DNA of 64,000 nucleotides from Geosiphon pyriformis (Eukaryota > Glomeromycota > Glomeromycetes > Archaeosporales > Geosiphonaceae), in assembly GCA_016748015.1 (NCBI GenBank), contig JAAOMT010000512.1, positions 975,757-1,039,756 of the forward strand. Direction: 5' to 3'. Below the pieces are notes generated by a model that was not told the origin of the DNA, made no database searches, and was given only the letters and a program-made list of their open reading frames with translations. This document shows, in pieces, positions 22,131-34,690 of this stretch. Position numbers and translations under genes: made by a program. How positions within the stretch are numbered: the first letter of the stretch is position 1; each line of letters begins with the position of its first letter.

Positions 22131-25099
22131 GTGAAATTAAGAGACGAATAGATAAAAAACAAATAGGTAGGCAGAAAATACATTACTCTTTGTTTGTTAC
22201 GTTTAATATCACGTTTCATTGTTCAAGATATTTATGAATAAACTTAGTTTATAACATTTAGTATTATACACTTCTTATGGTGATAGGGATTATGTCGTGT
22301 GACTGTTTTTCTTTTCGAGTTTTATTATTAACAGTTAACGTGAGATTGTAGCAACCAAAGAAGATTGTGATTTTTAGTTAATAAACGACTAGTCACATCC
22401 CCAATAGACAAATTCCCGAAGTTATTAATCAACCCTAATATTCAAAAATTTTACTAATGAATCTGCTAGAATTCACGACCAGCACCTAATCAGATTTACA
22501 TAAATATCCCAGTTCTCGACGTGTAAATTATCAATTTTTAGAAAAATTTTTTTCAATAAATCTGAATTCTTTTACCTCTAATAAAATTTATTCATAAACC
22601 TTCTGAAGATTTTAACATAAAGAAAATTAACAATCTTTTTTTAAAGAAACAGTCTAATTAAAAATAAAATAATCATTCTTTACTCTTTTAAAATTTGACT
22701 TTTCTCAACATCATTCTTTCAGCACTATTCATTTATTGATTTACATGTATTACCATAAGTAATATTTACGTCATGATTTCTATTAATGTTAAAAATCATT
22801 TATTCTGTATATCAAAGAGATATTCAAATTATGACTAATTAAAAAAATTCAATCTGATAAATTATACTGATTTTTCTAAATCATGAATTAAAAAAATATT
22901 TTAGAAACTTGTAGATTTTTTATGAATAATAATCAAAGTTAATATTTTTTAAAGGTTGCAAACCTTCATCTCAAATTGATAAATTTTTACAGTAAAATTT
23001 AATAATTATAATTTAAAATATATATATTTTGAATATATTTTTATTTTGTAAAATCTTTAATATTAATTAAATTTATTTTTTCTTTCAATGTTTCAAAATT
23101 TCAAAATACTTTGAACTAAAATAAATTTATTTTAATAGAATTTTTATAAACAAGTAAATATAAATAATTGTCAAAAGTCATTAAATGATTGAAAATTTAT
23201 AATAACAAATTAATTTGACTAATTAAATATGCACATTTTGTATTGAAGGCTAACTTCTTTTAAGTTTTTTTTTTAGATAATTAAGGTTTGAATCAAATCC
23301 TTTATCTTTTTCAAATTTTTTATTATCTTTTACTATAATAACAATGGTTTTTATTATTTTTGATGCTTTTAGAAATTTCGAACTTTATATAATAATAAGT
23401 AATTTGATAAGTCAGTAAATATTCACGATAAAAGAATTTACCCAATTTATTACCAAATAATTCAATTATTTCAAAGATTACACTGTTAAAGGTTTAAAAA
23501 AATAATACACTAACAAACTCACTTGGATTACTGCTTGATTAACAAAAAAAAAAAAAAGGATTATTAGAAAGAAAGATTAATTATTTGATTAGTTATTCCT
23601 TTTATTAAAAATGTGCTCAAACCTTATCTAATAACGGAAGTAACAGCTAATCAATAAATATCAGTCGTTTAAATACATTTACAATGGTGGTTTAATAAAT
23701 TACGACTTTGTAATTGGTTGATTTTACAAATTTTTTAAATTTTTTAATATTAATATTTAAACTTTGCTTTGTATTAACTTAATTTAAATTTTTTTTTATT
23801 GTTTTTTCTAATGAATAACAAAATTTTGAACAAGATTTAAATATAATGAAATCAGTTTCAATTTAAATTTTAAATTATTAAAGACTTTAATATAAAGATA
23901 ATATTAAAATATGACAAAACCAAAATTATATTGGTTAAAATTTTTAAAAATGTCATTTTAACTGTAATATGATTGCCAATAATTGTTTATTATAAATATT
24001 TTTTTATTATGTTCATAAAAAATACAATATTTTTTTTTTCGTATTTCAAATATTTGTATTTTATTTTCAGAAAAAAATTACGTTTGCAAAAATTTTTTTA
24101 TTCAATTAAAAATTTAAAATTTTTTAAACTATAAACATTTATTTTAAATCAATTTATGTCCAAAAATAATATTCATTAAATTAAAATTTTTTAATATAAT
24201 TTACGGAATGTCTCTCGAATTATACCAAATAATAAAATTATCTTAATTGAACATGACCATCGATTTGACAATAGAAATTTTTGATTGAAAATTTGAAATT
24301 ATCATGTATCTTTAATTTTCAATGCTCTTTTTATTCTTAATGTATTTAATATTGTTTGTTGCCTATAATAATTATTCAAAATAATTCTAGTTCTTCAAAC
24401 GTTTAAGTTTTAAAAACATTAAATTTAATTATTTTATAATTAATAAGCAAATAAAATTTTCAAATTAAAAACTAAAATTATTTTTTTTATAAAATAAAAA
24501 ATTTCACTAAAAATTTTCACCGAATATTGAAAAAAATTATGATGAAACAATTTAAAAAATTTTAATACGTTATTTCATATTAAAATTTTGCTTGCAAATT
24601 CAAAGACGACCATTATAAACGAGTTAATAATTCGAACTTTTCAAACTATAATCAAGTTTCAAAGGTCTTTGAAACTAACTATTTGGAAAATATGTTTGTT
24701 TAAAAACGAAACTATCAAAGGGATTTCGAGACATGTAGGTTTTAAAAACTTTATTGAAGCTGAAATATGTTTCAACTCACACAAACTAGTTAAAGGCAAC
24801 TATATCACATTAAACATATTAGTAAGATCAAAGACAATACACTTCTCAGAACACGACTGCGGGGTATAAACAAATAACATTGGTAGTGCTACCAGCGCGT
24901 ATTATAATGGAACTTAAAATCTAGACCGTAATATACTTCCTATTTCAAGCAAGAACGTATCTTGCCTTGTGCGAAAAATCGCTCAGAACACGACTGCAGG
25001 GCATGGTCATATGCACTTATAATAGAGTAAAAAAGGGCACTGACCTCAAAAGTCTTTTTTAAGGCAGTTGCCTTGGAATAATGGTACATTTATTAGCAA
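22131..25099. other. AT-rich spacer
   Basis: Mostly stop-dense DNA. At 24588-24869 there is a 93-codon open frame without a recognised domain, and a 16-nt direct repeat (ctcagaacacgactgc) occurs at 24845 and 24982. No gene is called. Confidence 0.4.
24845..24997 (+). repeat. 16-nt direct repeat pair
   Basis: ctcagaacacgactgc at 24845-24860 and exactly again at 24982-24997, 137 nt apart, in a GC-richer island at the edge of the AT block. May mark the edge of an inserted element. Confidence 0.6.
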
Positions 25100-28000
25100 A
25101 ACACCAAAACAGATATAAAAAGAGTCATTCTAGTTCCAAAACAGATGTATTTTTAATCAACATAGAAAAATATTTCTTTAATTAAAATGTTTAAAATGCT
25201 TTTTTTACAATTTATAAATATTAAATGAAAAAACTATTCAGATGTTTTGTTTATCATTGGAAAACAAATAACAATTGAAAATAAAATTGGAGTATACTCT
25301 GTTATTAATTTATAAAAAACTGTTATAAAAAGAAAAAAAATTAGCAACAAGATAAAGAAATATATACTTAAATGTATAACTGTCAAAATACTTTTTTTTT
25401 CAACATACTTAAAAGAACAATAAACGAAATTTTGCTCATAAACAGAAAATTATTATATTAAAAACAACTCAAATATTATAGAAAACTTGGTAAAATCATT
25501 GAAAATATAAAAATTTTTGAAGAAAATAACTTCCAAAATTCAGACAAAAATCTTAGATATTATATGTTTAAATGTTTCAAAAGTTTTGTTTATTGCAAAA
25601 AAAGCCAAAATACTTATACAAAGTTTGGTCTCTTGAATTTAAAACTAATATTGTCACATAATATTATCTTTTTCAAAAAAAATTAAGCTTTAGCAAAAAA
25701 AATTATCTAAAAAAATTCTGAAGTTTTTATCTTAAAATTAATTAATTTGTTAAAATTTTTAGTTAACAAGATATATAAAAGCTGATTAAAACTTTTACTT
25801 TTAGTTTTATTTAATTAATTAACCATAATTAATCATATATATTAATTACTAATATTATTAATTAGCCACTCTATTTTTAGAAATAATTGTTAATATAATT
25901 ATTGATTTAATTATTAATTTAGTTATTAACCAAATTATTAATGTGATCATTAATCTGATTATTGATCTTTTTTTGAATATATATAAATAAGACTTTTTAA
26001 AACTGTAAAAAATTATTTACAATTAGATTAAAAATTTATTTAAAGCAAAAATTAATACAATAATATTAATTTTTTTATTTTTTTTCACTATTTTTTTTCT
26101 TTTTTTAATTTGTATAATTTTTAGTTTTTGTAAAGTATATTGAATAAATATTTATTAAAAAGTACAACTAATATCTAATATTGAATTTTAAAAATGCTAA
26201 TATAAAACATAAAATTATATTAATATATTATTTTTTGTTAATAATACAGATTATCTCTCTATTTTCAAATTTTTTTGTTACTTTTTGGAAAAAATAGTGG
26301 TCAAAATATTTATAAAATTAATCTTATATATTGAATTTTTATTAATTTAATTCATTTATTAAAGTTAAAATTATTGTTTAATTATTTTTATTATTATATA
26401 ATACTGTTTTTTTTTTGATTTTTGTTAATTTTTTATATCTAATTGCAATAATATGTTAATTTTTAATTAATTTTTACTAGTTTTAAACAAAAAAAACATG
26501 TTTTTACATATTTTTTTATTTAAATTATTAAATTATCTGATTTTAAATATTAAATTAATTAGATAAAAATAAAATTAACTTCTTTTTTTTTGTTTTTTAA
26601 TATTATTTTTAATAATAATTGGAAAATAACTACTAGTTTTTAAAATTTTGTTAAATAAATAATTATTATTTTAATACTTAATGCTTTTTTTAAGATTAAA
26701 TTAGCTTTTATTAAGACTGTATTTTTTTGATGTTATTTTTTTTGTAATGTATTTTTAAATATGTTTTTAATTAATATTAAAATAACTTTTAGTGCTTTTA
26801 GTAAAATTTTTAAAATTATATTAAAATTTCCTAATATTTAATAATATACTATTATATATTTTAAGTTTTTTTTTTAAATATGTTTAAAATTAAATTAATC
26901 AATTTTTTTTGGTTATACAGTTTTTGAAATTATTAAGTAAATTTTTTAAGATAATAATTATTTGTTTTATTTTTTATTTTTTTAATTTTATTAGTAACTA
27001 TAATATAATATTATATTTTTAGTTTAAAAACAAATTTAAATATTATTGTTACTAAATTAATATATTAAATAAATTTTTAGATATTAATATTACTTTTTTT
27101 TTTAAGATTTAATAAGTATGGTTTAATCATTATTTAATACAATATAACTATCTAAAATTCTAAATTAAATATAGTTCACACATTTCTTACATGTAATCAA
27201 CTACTTAAACCAATTTAAATTATGCTATATTGCTACAATAAAAATAAATTTACTCAAAACCAACATTTTTTGAACTATATTAAACAATTAAATACTACAA
27301 AAAACCAATCTAACTAGTTATTTAGCAATTTTTAAATGATTATTTTATTACTATTAGCTTATATGTTTAAAAAAACATTAAATTAAAAAACATATTATTA
27401 TCAATGCTAACTAGAGAGTTTGAATTACCAGACATATTAATATTATTTATGCAGTTTTTTAGTAAAACCACTTCTTTTCCCAATTTACCAATAACTTTGC
27501 TAAAAAAATTCAGATAAATTATAAGTTTATTAATCTTAAAATTAAAAACACTACTTAAAACCAAATTATCATTGATAAACTGTTTAAACATAATAATTAA
27601 GAATCTAATAAGCTTAACAATTCATTCAATCAATGCAAAAAGTTTGGTTAAATTAGATTCTAAAAAAGACAACCAAAACAGCACCAAAAAATTATCAACA
27701 ATAGCAAAAAAAAAGACAAAAGTTGTCAAAAATAGAAATTCAGAAAAGTTTAAAAGAACAAAAGCTTTGATATAAAACATAAAGCTCATAAAATATAGTA
27801 TAAACATCTTGAGAGTTTTGAAAAAGAAAAATAAAGATACTTTATAATTTATAGTTTAATGACCTACTTTTTAACACCTAAAATAATATTAATAACCAGA
27901 GATTTTTTATTAAATATAGTACTTTCTTAGCATACCAATTTTATTTACAGCAGTATTCAAATCCACTTGAAATCTAAATATAATCAGAGCAAACTGGAAA

Positions 28001-30600
28001 CAATAACCAGAATTAGAAAAGTAAAAAATAAAATATATTTGACTATCAATTTGAAAAATCATATTACTAATTTCAAAAACAATACAGCCTGAAGAAAAAT
28101 TAATTAACTTGGTCTTAAACTTATTATAAAACAAAATAGTCTTATTTTAATTAACCAAAAAAAAATTTTAATACTATTTTTACTCACTAAAACTAATTAG
28201 TAATTCAAAACAAATATAGCAAAGTTTAATTTATTAAAATGAATAATTATGTATTACTAAACACCAGCAGATTTCAATATAACACAAACAATTTTACCAA
28301 AAACACTAAAAGCTGTCTTAATGTCAACAATAGACATATTTAAGGACATATTATATAATATAACAACAGCAAAAGAAAAACCAGTCTTAGGAATTACCAA
28401 AGATTTAACAATTTTAAGAAAAGACAAGTGAATAAAATTTGTAAGCTTTGCTAAAAAAGCAGCTTCCAAAAACTCTTAAGAAGCAAACTTTATACAGAAG
28501 AGCTTTATATTATCTTTTGATACTGATTTTATACCCAAAAAATCATGTACAGACTGAAAAACAGTCTTAATATAAGTTAATTTAATCTTAAAAGTAGTAT
28601 TAAATATTAAAATAGAGACCATTTACTCAGCAAATCTTTAATAATTAGTAATAGTTTCTTAAATATTACCAATGACAGTACCAAAAACTAATAGAGAAAA
28701 TAATTCAGTTTTTATCAAATTAATTCAGTTTCCATTAAATTAATTCAGTTTTTAAGAACAAATAACTTTATAGAAGATAGTTGTTTTGTTTCTAAAACTA
28801 ACAAAAATCTGTTAAAAAACATTACATTTAGCAATACAATCAGTGGTTGATTTTGGCCTATTTTAAATAATATGCCAAATAATACAACAGAAATTTTATT
28901 TAAAATTTTATTAGGAATCACAAATGAATTAAATATAACAATAACAAAGATAAGTAATTGCTTTTACTTTTTTGAATTTTTGGTTTTTTTGACTATTTTA
29001 TTTAAAAAAATAATATTAAAAGCACCAAGTATAAAAGCTATAAAAGAGAAAATTAGTTTATTAACTAGTCTGTTATTAAAAATTTTTAGGTTTTTTGAAA
29101 AAATAAAGACAACACTAGAACTAATTTAAGTATGTTTTTTTAAAAGAACTTTGATTGGTAAAAGACCAGCCAAAGATGATAATAATGTTTTAGTAGTTAC
29201 TAAAGACAGCTTTTTATGATTACTAAATAAAAAAAATGCTTTTAAAACGTTTTTTTTAGTCATTTTTACAACAAAAAAAGCTTTTTTGATTGAAATTTTA
29301 TTAGATATCTTAGAAAAAATATTAAGTACAGCTTTTTTACTTTTTGTTTTGGTTATGATTATAAAATTAAAAGAACAAAGAGTTTTTTATATTATTTTAA
29401 ATATTAAAATATAATTTATTTAACTATAAATTATAAAATATTTTTATCATTTTTTCAAGAATTTTGGCTTTTATTTTATTAATACAAAAATTTATATTAA
29501 TTTTTGTTTTATTAATTTCTTTTATTATTGCTTTTTTAATTGTTTTTTTTGTTGTTATTAATTCTGTAATTGGTTTTTGTTTGACTTTTTTAAAATTTGA
29601 ACTGATTATATTGGTTTTATTAATATTTTGGTTATTTTAGTAATTAAATTACTTAATATTTTTTTGTTTTATATTATAAATTAAAAAATATAATTAAAAC
29701 TGTTTAAAATAATATATTTGTTTTTAACAAAACTTTAAATAAAGTAAATTATGATAATATTAAGCTTAAAATTAAATACAAACTTGAAAATAATAATATA
29801 ATTTTATTTGTTAATATTTAAATATAAATATATATAATTAGTTATTGGTTTTTTAAGAATATTAACTTTTTAGTATTAAGTTTAATGTAAATAAAACTGC
29901 TAAATAAATAAGTAATATAGTTATAAACAGTAATATTTTGGTTGTATTTATGCATAAAATGTTTTTTTAAAATAGATTTTTTTTATAAAATTAACACAAT
30001 TTAATCTAATATTTAATTTATATATAAAAAGTATATGAATAATTTGTTAATTAAATTTTTGTAAAACACTTTTATTAAGTATATGTATAATATTTTTTAG
30101 CTAAAAATATCTTTTTGTTTATATAAGTTATAAATATTCTTTGTTATTATTATTTTTATAATAAAATAACATGTAATTTAAATTTTAAAGCATAAATATA
30201 AAATATAAAAACCTTTTAAATTAAATTGGTTTAAAATTAATTTGAAAATAAATTTTTTAGAAGTTTTAAAAGCTTTTTGCTAAAATATATTTCAATAAAA
30301 TATAGTATTTTTCTTAAAAAGTTAATTTATAAAAAAAAACAAAATTTTATACAAATTTTCAATAATTTAAAAAAAATTGTAATTTATTTATATTTATTGA
30401 TTGCTTAAGCTTTTGCACTTTTTTTTTTTAGCAGAATTAAGAAAAATTCTATCTTTTATAATAAAATATTCTAAAAACTAAATTAATAATTATTTAAAGA
30501 AAGATTTGACTTCTTTTAGGTTTAAGTAAACAATTATGTTATTTTAATATATATGAAGAAAGTTTCGATTACTATTTGTTTGAATGAAAAAATTACCAAA
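25100..30600. mobile_element. Extremely AT-rich block, largely a decayed LINE
   Basis: About 5.5 kb of DNA visibly more AT-biased than its surroundings. The part at 27367-29372 still reads as a LINE ORF1 on the minus strand. The flanks (25100-27366, where reverse transcriptase would be expected, and 29400-30600) are too degraded to read. The block has abrupt edges near 25.1 and 30.6 kb. Confidence 0.5.
27367..29372 (-). pseudogene. Degenerate LINE ORF1-like protein (RRM/CCHC type)
   Basis: Minus-strand quasi-ORFs follow in order: 29372-28964 (Ser/Lys-rich, FNNRLVNKLIF), 28620-28257 (KDNIKLFCIKFAS, then the RRM-like SIVDIKTAFSVFGKIVCVIL), 28134-27910 (FKTKLINFSSGCIVFEISN), 27807-27622 (FLESNLTKLFALIE) and 27591-27367 (KLGKEVVLLKNCINNINMSG). 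Together they look like one ancestral protein: a low-complexity N-terminus, an RRM-like fold, and the region before a zinc knuckle. From memory, not a search, this order resembles a LINE ORF1 family common in Rhizophagus-type genomes. Premature stops include TAG (28257-28259) where Trp is expected, TAA (28476-28478) and TAA (29126-29128). Residues that should be Pro, Arg or Gly often appear as Leu/Ser/Phe/Lys, in line with pervasive C:G to T:A change. Confidence 0.55.
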
Positions 30601-31218
30601 AACAGCACTCATTCTCTTATTACATCATTTCATTTAATTTTAAAATTTTTATTTTGAGAATATACTCTAAAGTTGTTGTTTTTTTGATATAGCAATCCAA
30701 AAAGTATTGTTTTATAAGACAGTAAAAGCATCGAACCAGTAAACAAGATTCGAAATGATCCACAATAAGACAGTGTAATATTACTATTGTGAACCAATTG
30801 ACTGTTAATTTCAACTTTTCTTTTCCACAGGCCAAATTTGAACCGAAATCAGCTGATAAGTGAGCATGTGATGTTGATCAGTGAGTTGACTTGGTGACGT
30901 CGAGTTGAAATTTTTTTTTCATAAACACTCATAAATGCACATAAACACTCACAAACGTGCTTTGCTTCATTTCACTGCCTTCTCATGGCGCATACCTACT
31001 TAAATATAACCTGTGTTCCCTGGACTCTTTTGGAAAGTGGTACATAGAAAATAGCCGATTCTCTGGTGACAAGGCCAAGATCTTGGATTAAACGCGAAAG
31101 GAAGTAGAAGCAACAGTCGACAATGCGTATCTTGACGATAAAACACGCAGAAAGGCGGATGAACTTAAAGGTTAGTTGTTTACTTTATCTTTTATAGAAA
31201 TGGTTAATACTTTCCTGA
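30601..31218 (+). pseudogene. Unidentified exon relic with in-frame TAA
   Basis: At 30972-31170 (+) one frame reads SLPSHGAYLLKYNLCSLDSF and then a charged helix (EVEATVDNAYLDDKTRRKAD) up to a canonical donor gttagt at 31171, broken only by a TAA at 31089-31091. The composition and splice donor suggest a real exon of a dead gene. No family recognised. 30601-30971 holds no recognised gene. Confidence 0.35.
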
Positions 31219-31680
31219 GATAGGGTTGTACACAACATAAGTTGGTACAATTTTGAAGAGACAGTTTGTCATCTTTTTTGGGCCGCTGCAGCACATCTAG
31301 GGGACTATTAGTCAGCCCGGTGTTCGCTGTGGTCCTATGAGCATTGATGAAGTGTCACTTTACACCTCCTATGGCACACTTTAGGGGACTATTAGTCAGC
31401 TCGGGTGTTCGCCATAGTCTTAGTAAAACCTATTAAAAAGGTCATGCTCAATTGGGATAGGGTTGTACACCACATAAGTTTGTACAATTTCGAGGATCGT
31501 AAGGATGTTGGTCTGTCATATTCTTTGGCCCGCTACAGCACATTTAGGGGACTTTTTGTCAGCTCGGGTGTTGTATTTTCGTTCGCTGTGGCCCCTATGA
31601 GCATTGATGAAATATCACTTTGGACCTCCTAAAAGATTATTCGTCAGCCCAGTGTTCGCCATAGCCCTAAGTAAAACCTA
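31219..31680 (+). repeat. Nested direct duplication (about 237-nt unit)
   Basis: A unit beginning gatagggttgtacac occurs at 31219 and again at 31456, in both cases continuing with catAagtt.gtacaattt, gccCGCT.CAGCACAT and TGAGCATTGATGAA blocks and ending in aaaacctattaaa. Inside, a smaller motif (gggactattagtcagc..gg.tgttcgc) appears four times, two per unit. The second unit has an open frame at 31405-31632 (YSLARYSTFRGLFVSSGVVF), the first is broken. Confidence 0.75.
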
Positions 31681-31839
31681 TTAAATGGAAACTTTACAAG
31701 TATGTATCTTACAAGTCACCTTTCGATTTATCCCGCCAGTAGCTGTTGTAAAGTTTCCCCCACTTAAATTCCAGCTCTCAAACAATTCAACCATATCACT
31801 ATTATTTCCTCGTTCGATCGGATGAAAGATAACAGGTAT

Positions 31840-34690
31840 TCAGGGCGATGGTTGTATGTGCACATGTGTGGCCTCACCAATTACCACCAGGTCATCATCA
31901 TCCGGTTCAAATTCATCTGATTTTGTTTGTCGCCTCGGGGAATCAAATCCATGATCTGATGTAAAATCTGATCCTCGGTATGGGCTTTCTTCACCATTTT
32001 GCATATTTGGTATACTATACAAGGTTAATGGATGAGGTCTTGTTGAAAAAGTTTGATCAGTTGTTGGTATTGGGCCACGTGGTGATATGGGTAAATTTCG
32101 ATTGCGTCAAAGCCAAAGACCGAAAGATATTAAGCTGATAGCTATAGCCGTAACTAGAACTGAAATAAATACGATTAGTCAGGTTTGCGATCGTGACTTG
32201 GATGATACTTGGTCTCGATTCGATGGTTCTCCAGATATACCGATTTCTTGATTCCGAATATTTGGATCTGCTTCGTCATTTTCTGCGTTCATATCCAGAT
32301 TGTTTATTTTTGGCAGTTTGAAATCGTTGGAAGGAATATTAGTTATAATTTTGTGCTCTTGAGTAAAATTACGAAATGTCATATTGAAAACTTGGAGTGT
32401 GTCCAGGGTATTGCCACATGCTGGTGACATATCTAGGGATTAATCTAATTGGGGATAACTTTTTTTTAGGAAATTTATTTATTCAACCGGCCCCGCTTCA
32501 AAAAATGGCTGAATTTTCACTTACGAGAAACGCGTCTGATCCTGAAAACTGAGCCAGACCTTGGTTTCATTCCAGTAAAGGAAATATTTTGCTGTGGCCA
32601 TATCCACAGGGAAAACATTAACAGGAGGATATCCAGCTTGTCCATTATATACGAGGTTAAAAATAAGATTGTTTCTTACACCAGCAGCATCATCTCGAAC
32701 TCTATATGATAATTTAATATTTGGGGAAACCCATTTTTTTCTTCGATTTAAAGCATATATTTCACGTGAGATTCCCAAATTTAGCCATATCTAATTTTCC
32801 TTTTTTAATAAAAACTCTGTGCAGGCTGAACTCGAACTACTTTATTTCTCAAGCACGCTACTTTGGGCTTTCACAATCGAAAATCCAGATCAAGATGCAA
32901 TGGGAAAATTCATTCCTATTAGTCTATACGCTTCTCGGAGCAAAGTCTTTCAAAATCCTAATCCTTATAATGTTCGAATTATTCCGAGGCATCCCTAAAT
33001 TGAGGCTATTTTATTAATTTCAAAGCAAATATTTCTCCACAAGGTATTTATTATCACTATTGGTAGTTTTAGCTGATATTTTAATAAGTTTTCTAAAGAA
33101 TAAATATATGCTTATCACTTCCTAGGAAGTAAAATTTTAGAATTTTGCAAGTTAGAAACATTGATTTAATTGGATTATAACAACCCATACAAGGAAAAGA
33201 AAATGTATGCTAAAAGTAAAAGGCCAGTCATGACACGATATGTATAAAGTGAATTTTCGATTAAAAAAATAAATGAATTATAAGAATGTTAGATTATTAT
33301 GTTTCTCTCAATAGGACTTATAATGAGAGATGACATATATTATGACTTTTTTTGGCCAAATTTCTTGTGGATTCATAAGAAAATATCTATACCAAAAATA
33401 ATTTATTTAAATATTGCTACTTATAAAATAAAATTTTAATACTTTTTGTATCTTACATTATTAACGACATTGATCAAACTTTCATTCTTAAATAATCATA
33501 TAATTATTTTTTAATTAATGGATACTTGATGGTTGTAATTTATAATATTTTAATTTAATTTTAACATAATTTCAATTAAATTAAAGTCTTGATTTTTTCA
33601 TACAACATTCTTGTTTATTAGCTGCTTAAAGTAAAGGTTTGGGACAAAAGTGGATACTTTTTTCTTGAAACATATTGAATTGTTATTTTAGAAAGATTTT
33701 GTTCTATTTTTATTTTGTCCAAGATTTTGCTAATTTTTAGTTAAATTTGATAATAAAATTTTCAATTAGAAGAAATCAATTTTTAAGTACTTGTTATTTT
33801 GATATATTTTGTAAATTTGTGAGCAACCCCATTTTTGAAAAAAGTGATCTCGGTAATAATTTTAAATTGCTAATGCGTAAAAACAATACTTTTTAAATTA
33901 AAACAACATAATAAACAACTATATAAGCAGTATAGTTATTTAATATATATATCAATTCGTTAAAATTTAATTCAAAATTATAGAATTTAAAAAAAATTTT
34001 ATGTTTTTTATTCTCCTGTAAATAACATTTACCTGTTTTAAATTGTCATATATTTCTATCAATTCCCCTAATGGCTTCATTATATTGTGCATCTTTCATA
34101 AAATTATTCTCGACGGCAATAAAATAATCTTTATCAGGTTGATTAAATGTGCTTCCAAAAACATCCACTCTAATAGTTCTCTTATCCATTTCCAAATGAC
34201 AATATCGTGACGTTACAGAGATATTTTGCCTCAGAATTGGTTCAGTTTCATTGTTTTGATAAATAGAAATATTATTATTTGAAAATGCAATTAACTCGAA
34301 ATAATTAATTATTATTTCTCACGCCCTAAATGGAATTGTTCCGTTAAGAGTAGGTTTTGTATAATTGATAAAGAATTTTCATATCCCGTTTCTGTTCAAA
34401 TCAAAAAATTAATCAAATCAGGCATTCCTTCATTCCATATAACCTTACTAACCTTTTTTTGAAAAACAAGTTAAATTCTTAGTATATATTGTGACATGGT
34501 TCTTGTCTAACGTAGCAGTGCAGAAAGTATTCTTTGATAAGACTGTAAAGAGACGAGGATTCGACATCGAGACATTCAATGAATCATTCTTGGCTTCATT
34601 TTGATCTTTCCTGGTTCTAGTTAATGATCCACCATAAGGCAGGGTCATTATATCAATATCGTATTTATCAAAAAATAACTCAATTTATAT
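31840..34690 (-). pseudogene. Single-pass membrane protein gene with several in-frame TGA codons
   Basis: Exon-like blocks: about 34690-34453 (MTLPYGGSLTRTRKDQNEAK...), 34391-34033 (...IPFRA-TGA-EIII... and RNI-TGA-QFKTG), 32790-32525 (KLSYRVRDDAAGVRNNLIFN; MATAKYFLYWNETKVWLSF) and 32430-31840. The last block carries an acidic, Asn-rich stalk, then SQT-TGA, a clear transmembrane helix (LIVFISVLVTAIAISLISFG), LWL-TGA-RNRN, and a cytoplasmic tail (SDEFEPDDDDLVVIGE). Likely topology: extracellular N-glycosylatable domain (several N-x-S/T), one membrane pass, short tail. The TGAs at 32179-32181, 32107-32109, 34046-34048 and 34319-34321 sit where Trp would be natural. A frame change near 34355 and a splice 32525/32430 that does not keep phase favour a pseudogene. 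Family not recognised. Confidence 0.55.
32825..32998 (+). pseudogene. Orphan last exon of a cytochrome P450
   Basis: Preceded by an acceptor (ctgtgcag). It reads AELELLYFSSTLLWAFTIEN, then PDQDAMGKFIPI and ends NPYNVRIIPRHP-stop, 57 codons. This is the segment after the heme-binding cysteine in microsomal P450s: the Ala-Glu-x-Glu-Leu helix L start, the WAFTIE strand, and the C-terminal 'F.VRIIPR'. The heme loop (FxxGxRxCxG) and all upstream exons are absent on the plus strand, and the exon lies opposite the long intron of the minus-strand membrane-protein pseudogene. It is a fragment, not a gene. Confidence 0.65.

Noticed and set aside
22004-22219. A minus-strand ORF across the assembly gap
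   Set aside because: Runs through N and poly-T, so it is not a real reading frame.
28872-29129. An 85-aa plus-strand ORF with a start ATG
   Set aside because: The opposite strand reads as part of the LINE ORF1 relic in correct order, so the plus frame is a shadow.
32721-33017. A 98-aa plus-strand ORF
   Set aside because: Overlaps the P450 exon in another frame. The P450 frame has an acceptor, family motifs and a natural stop.
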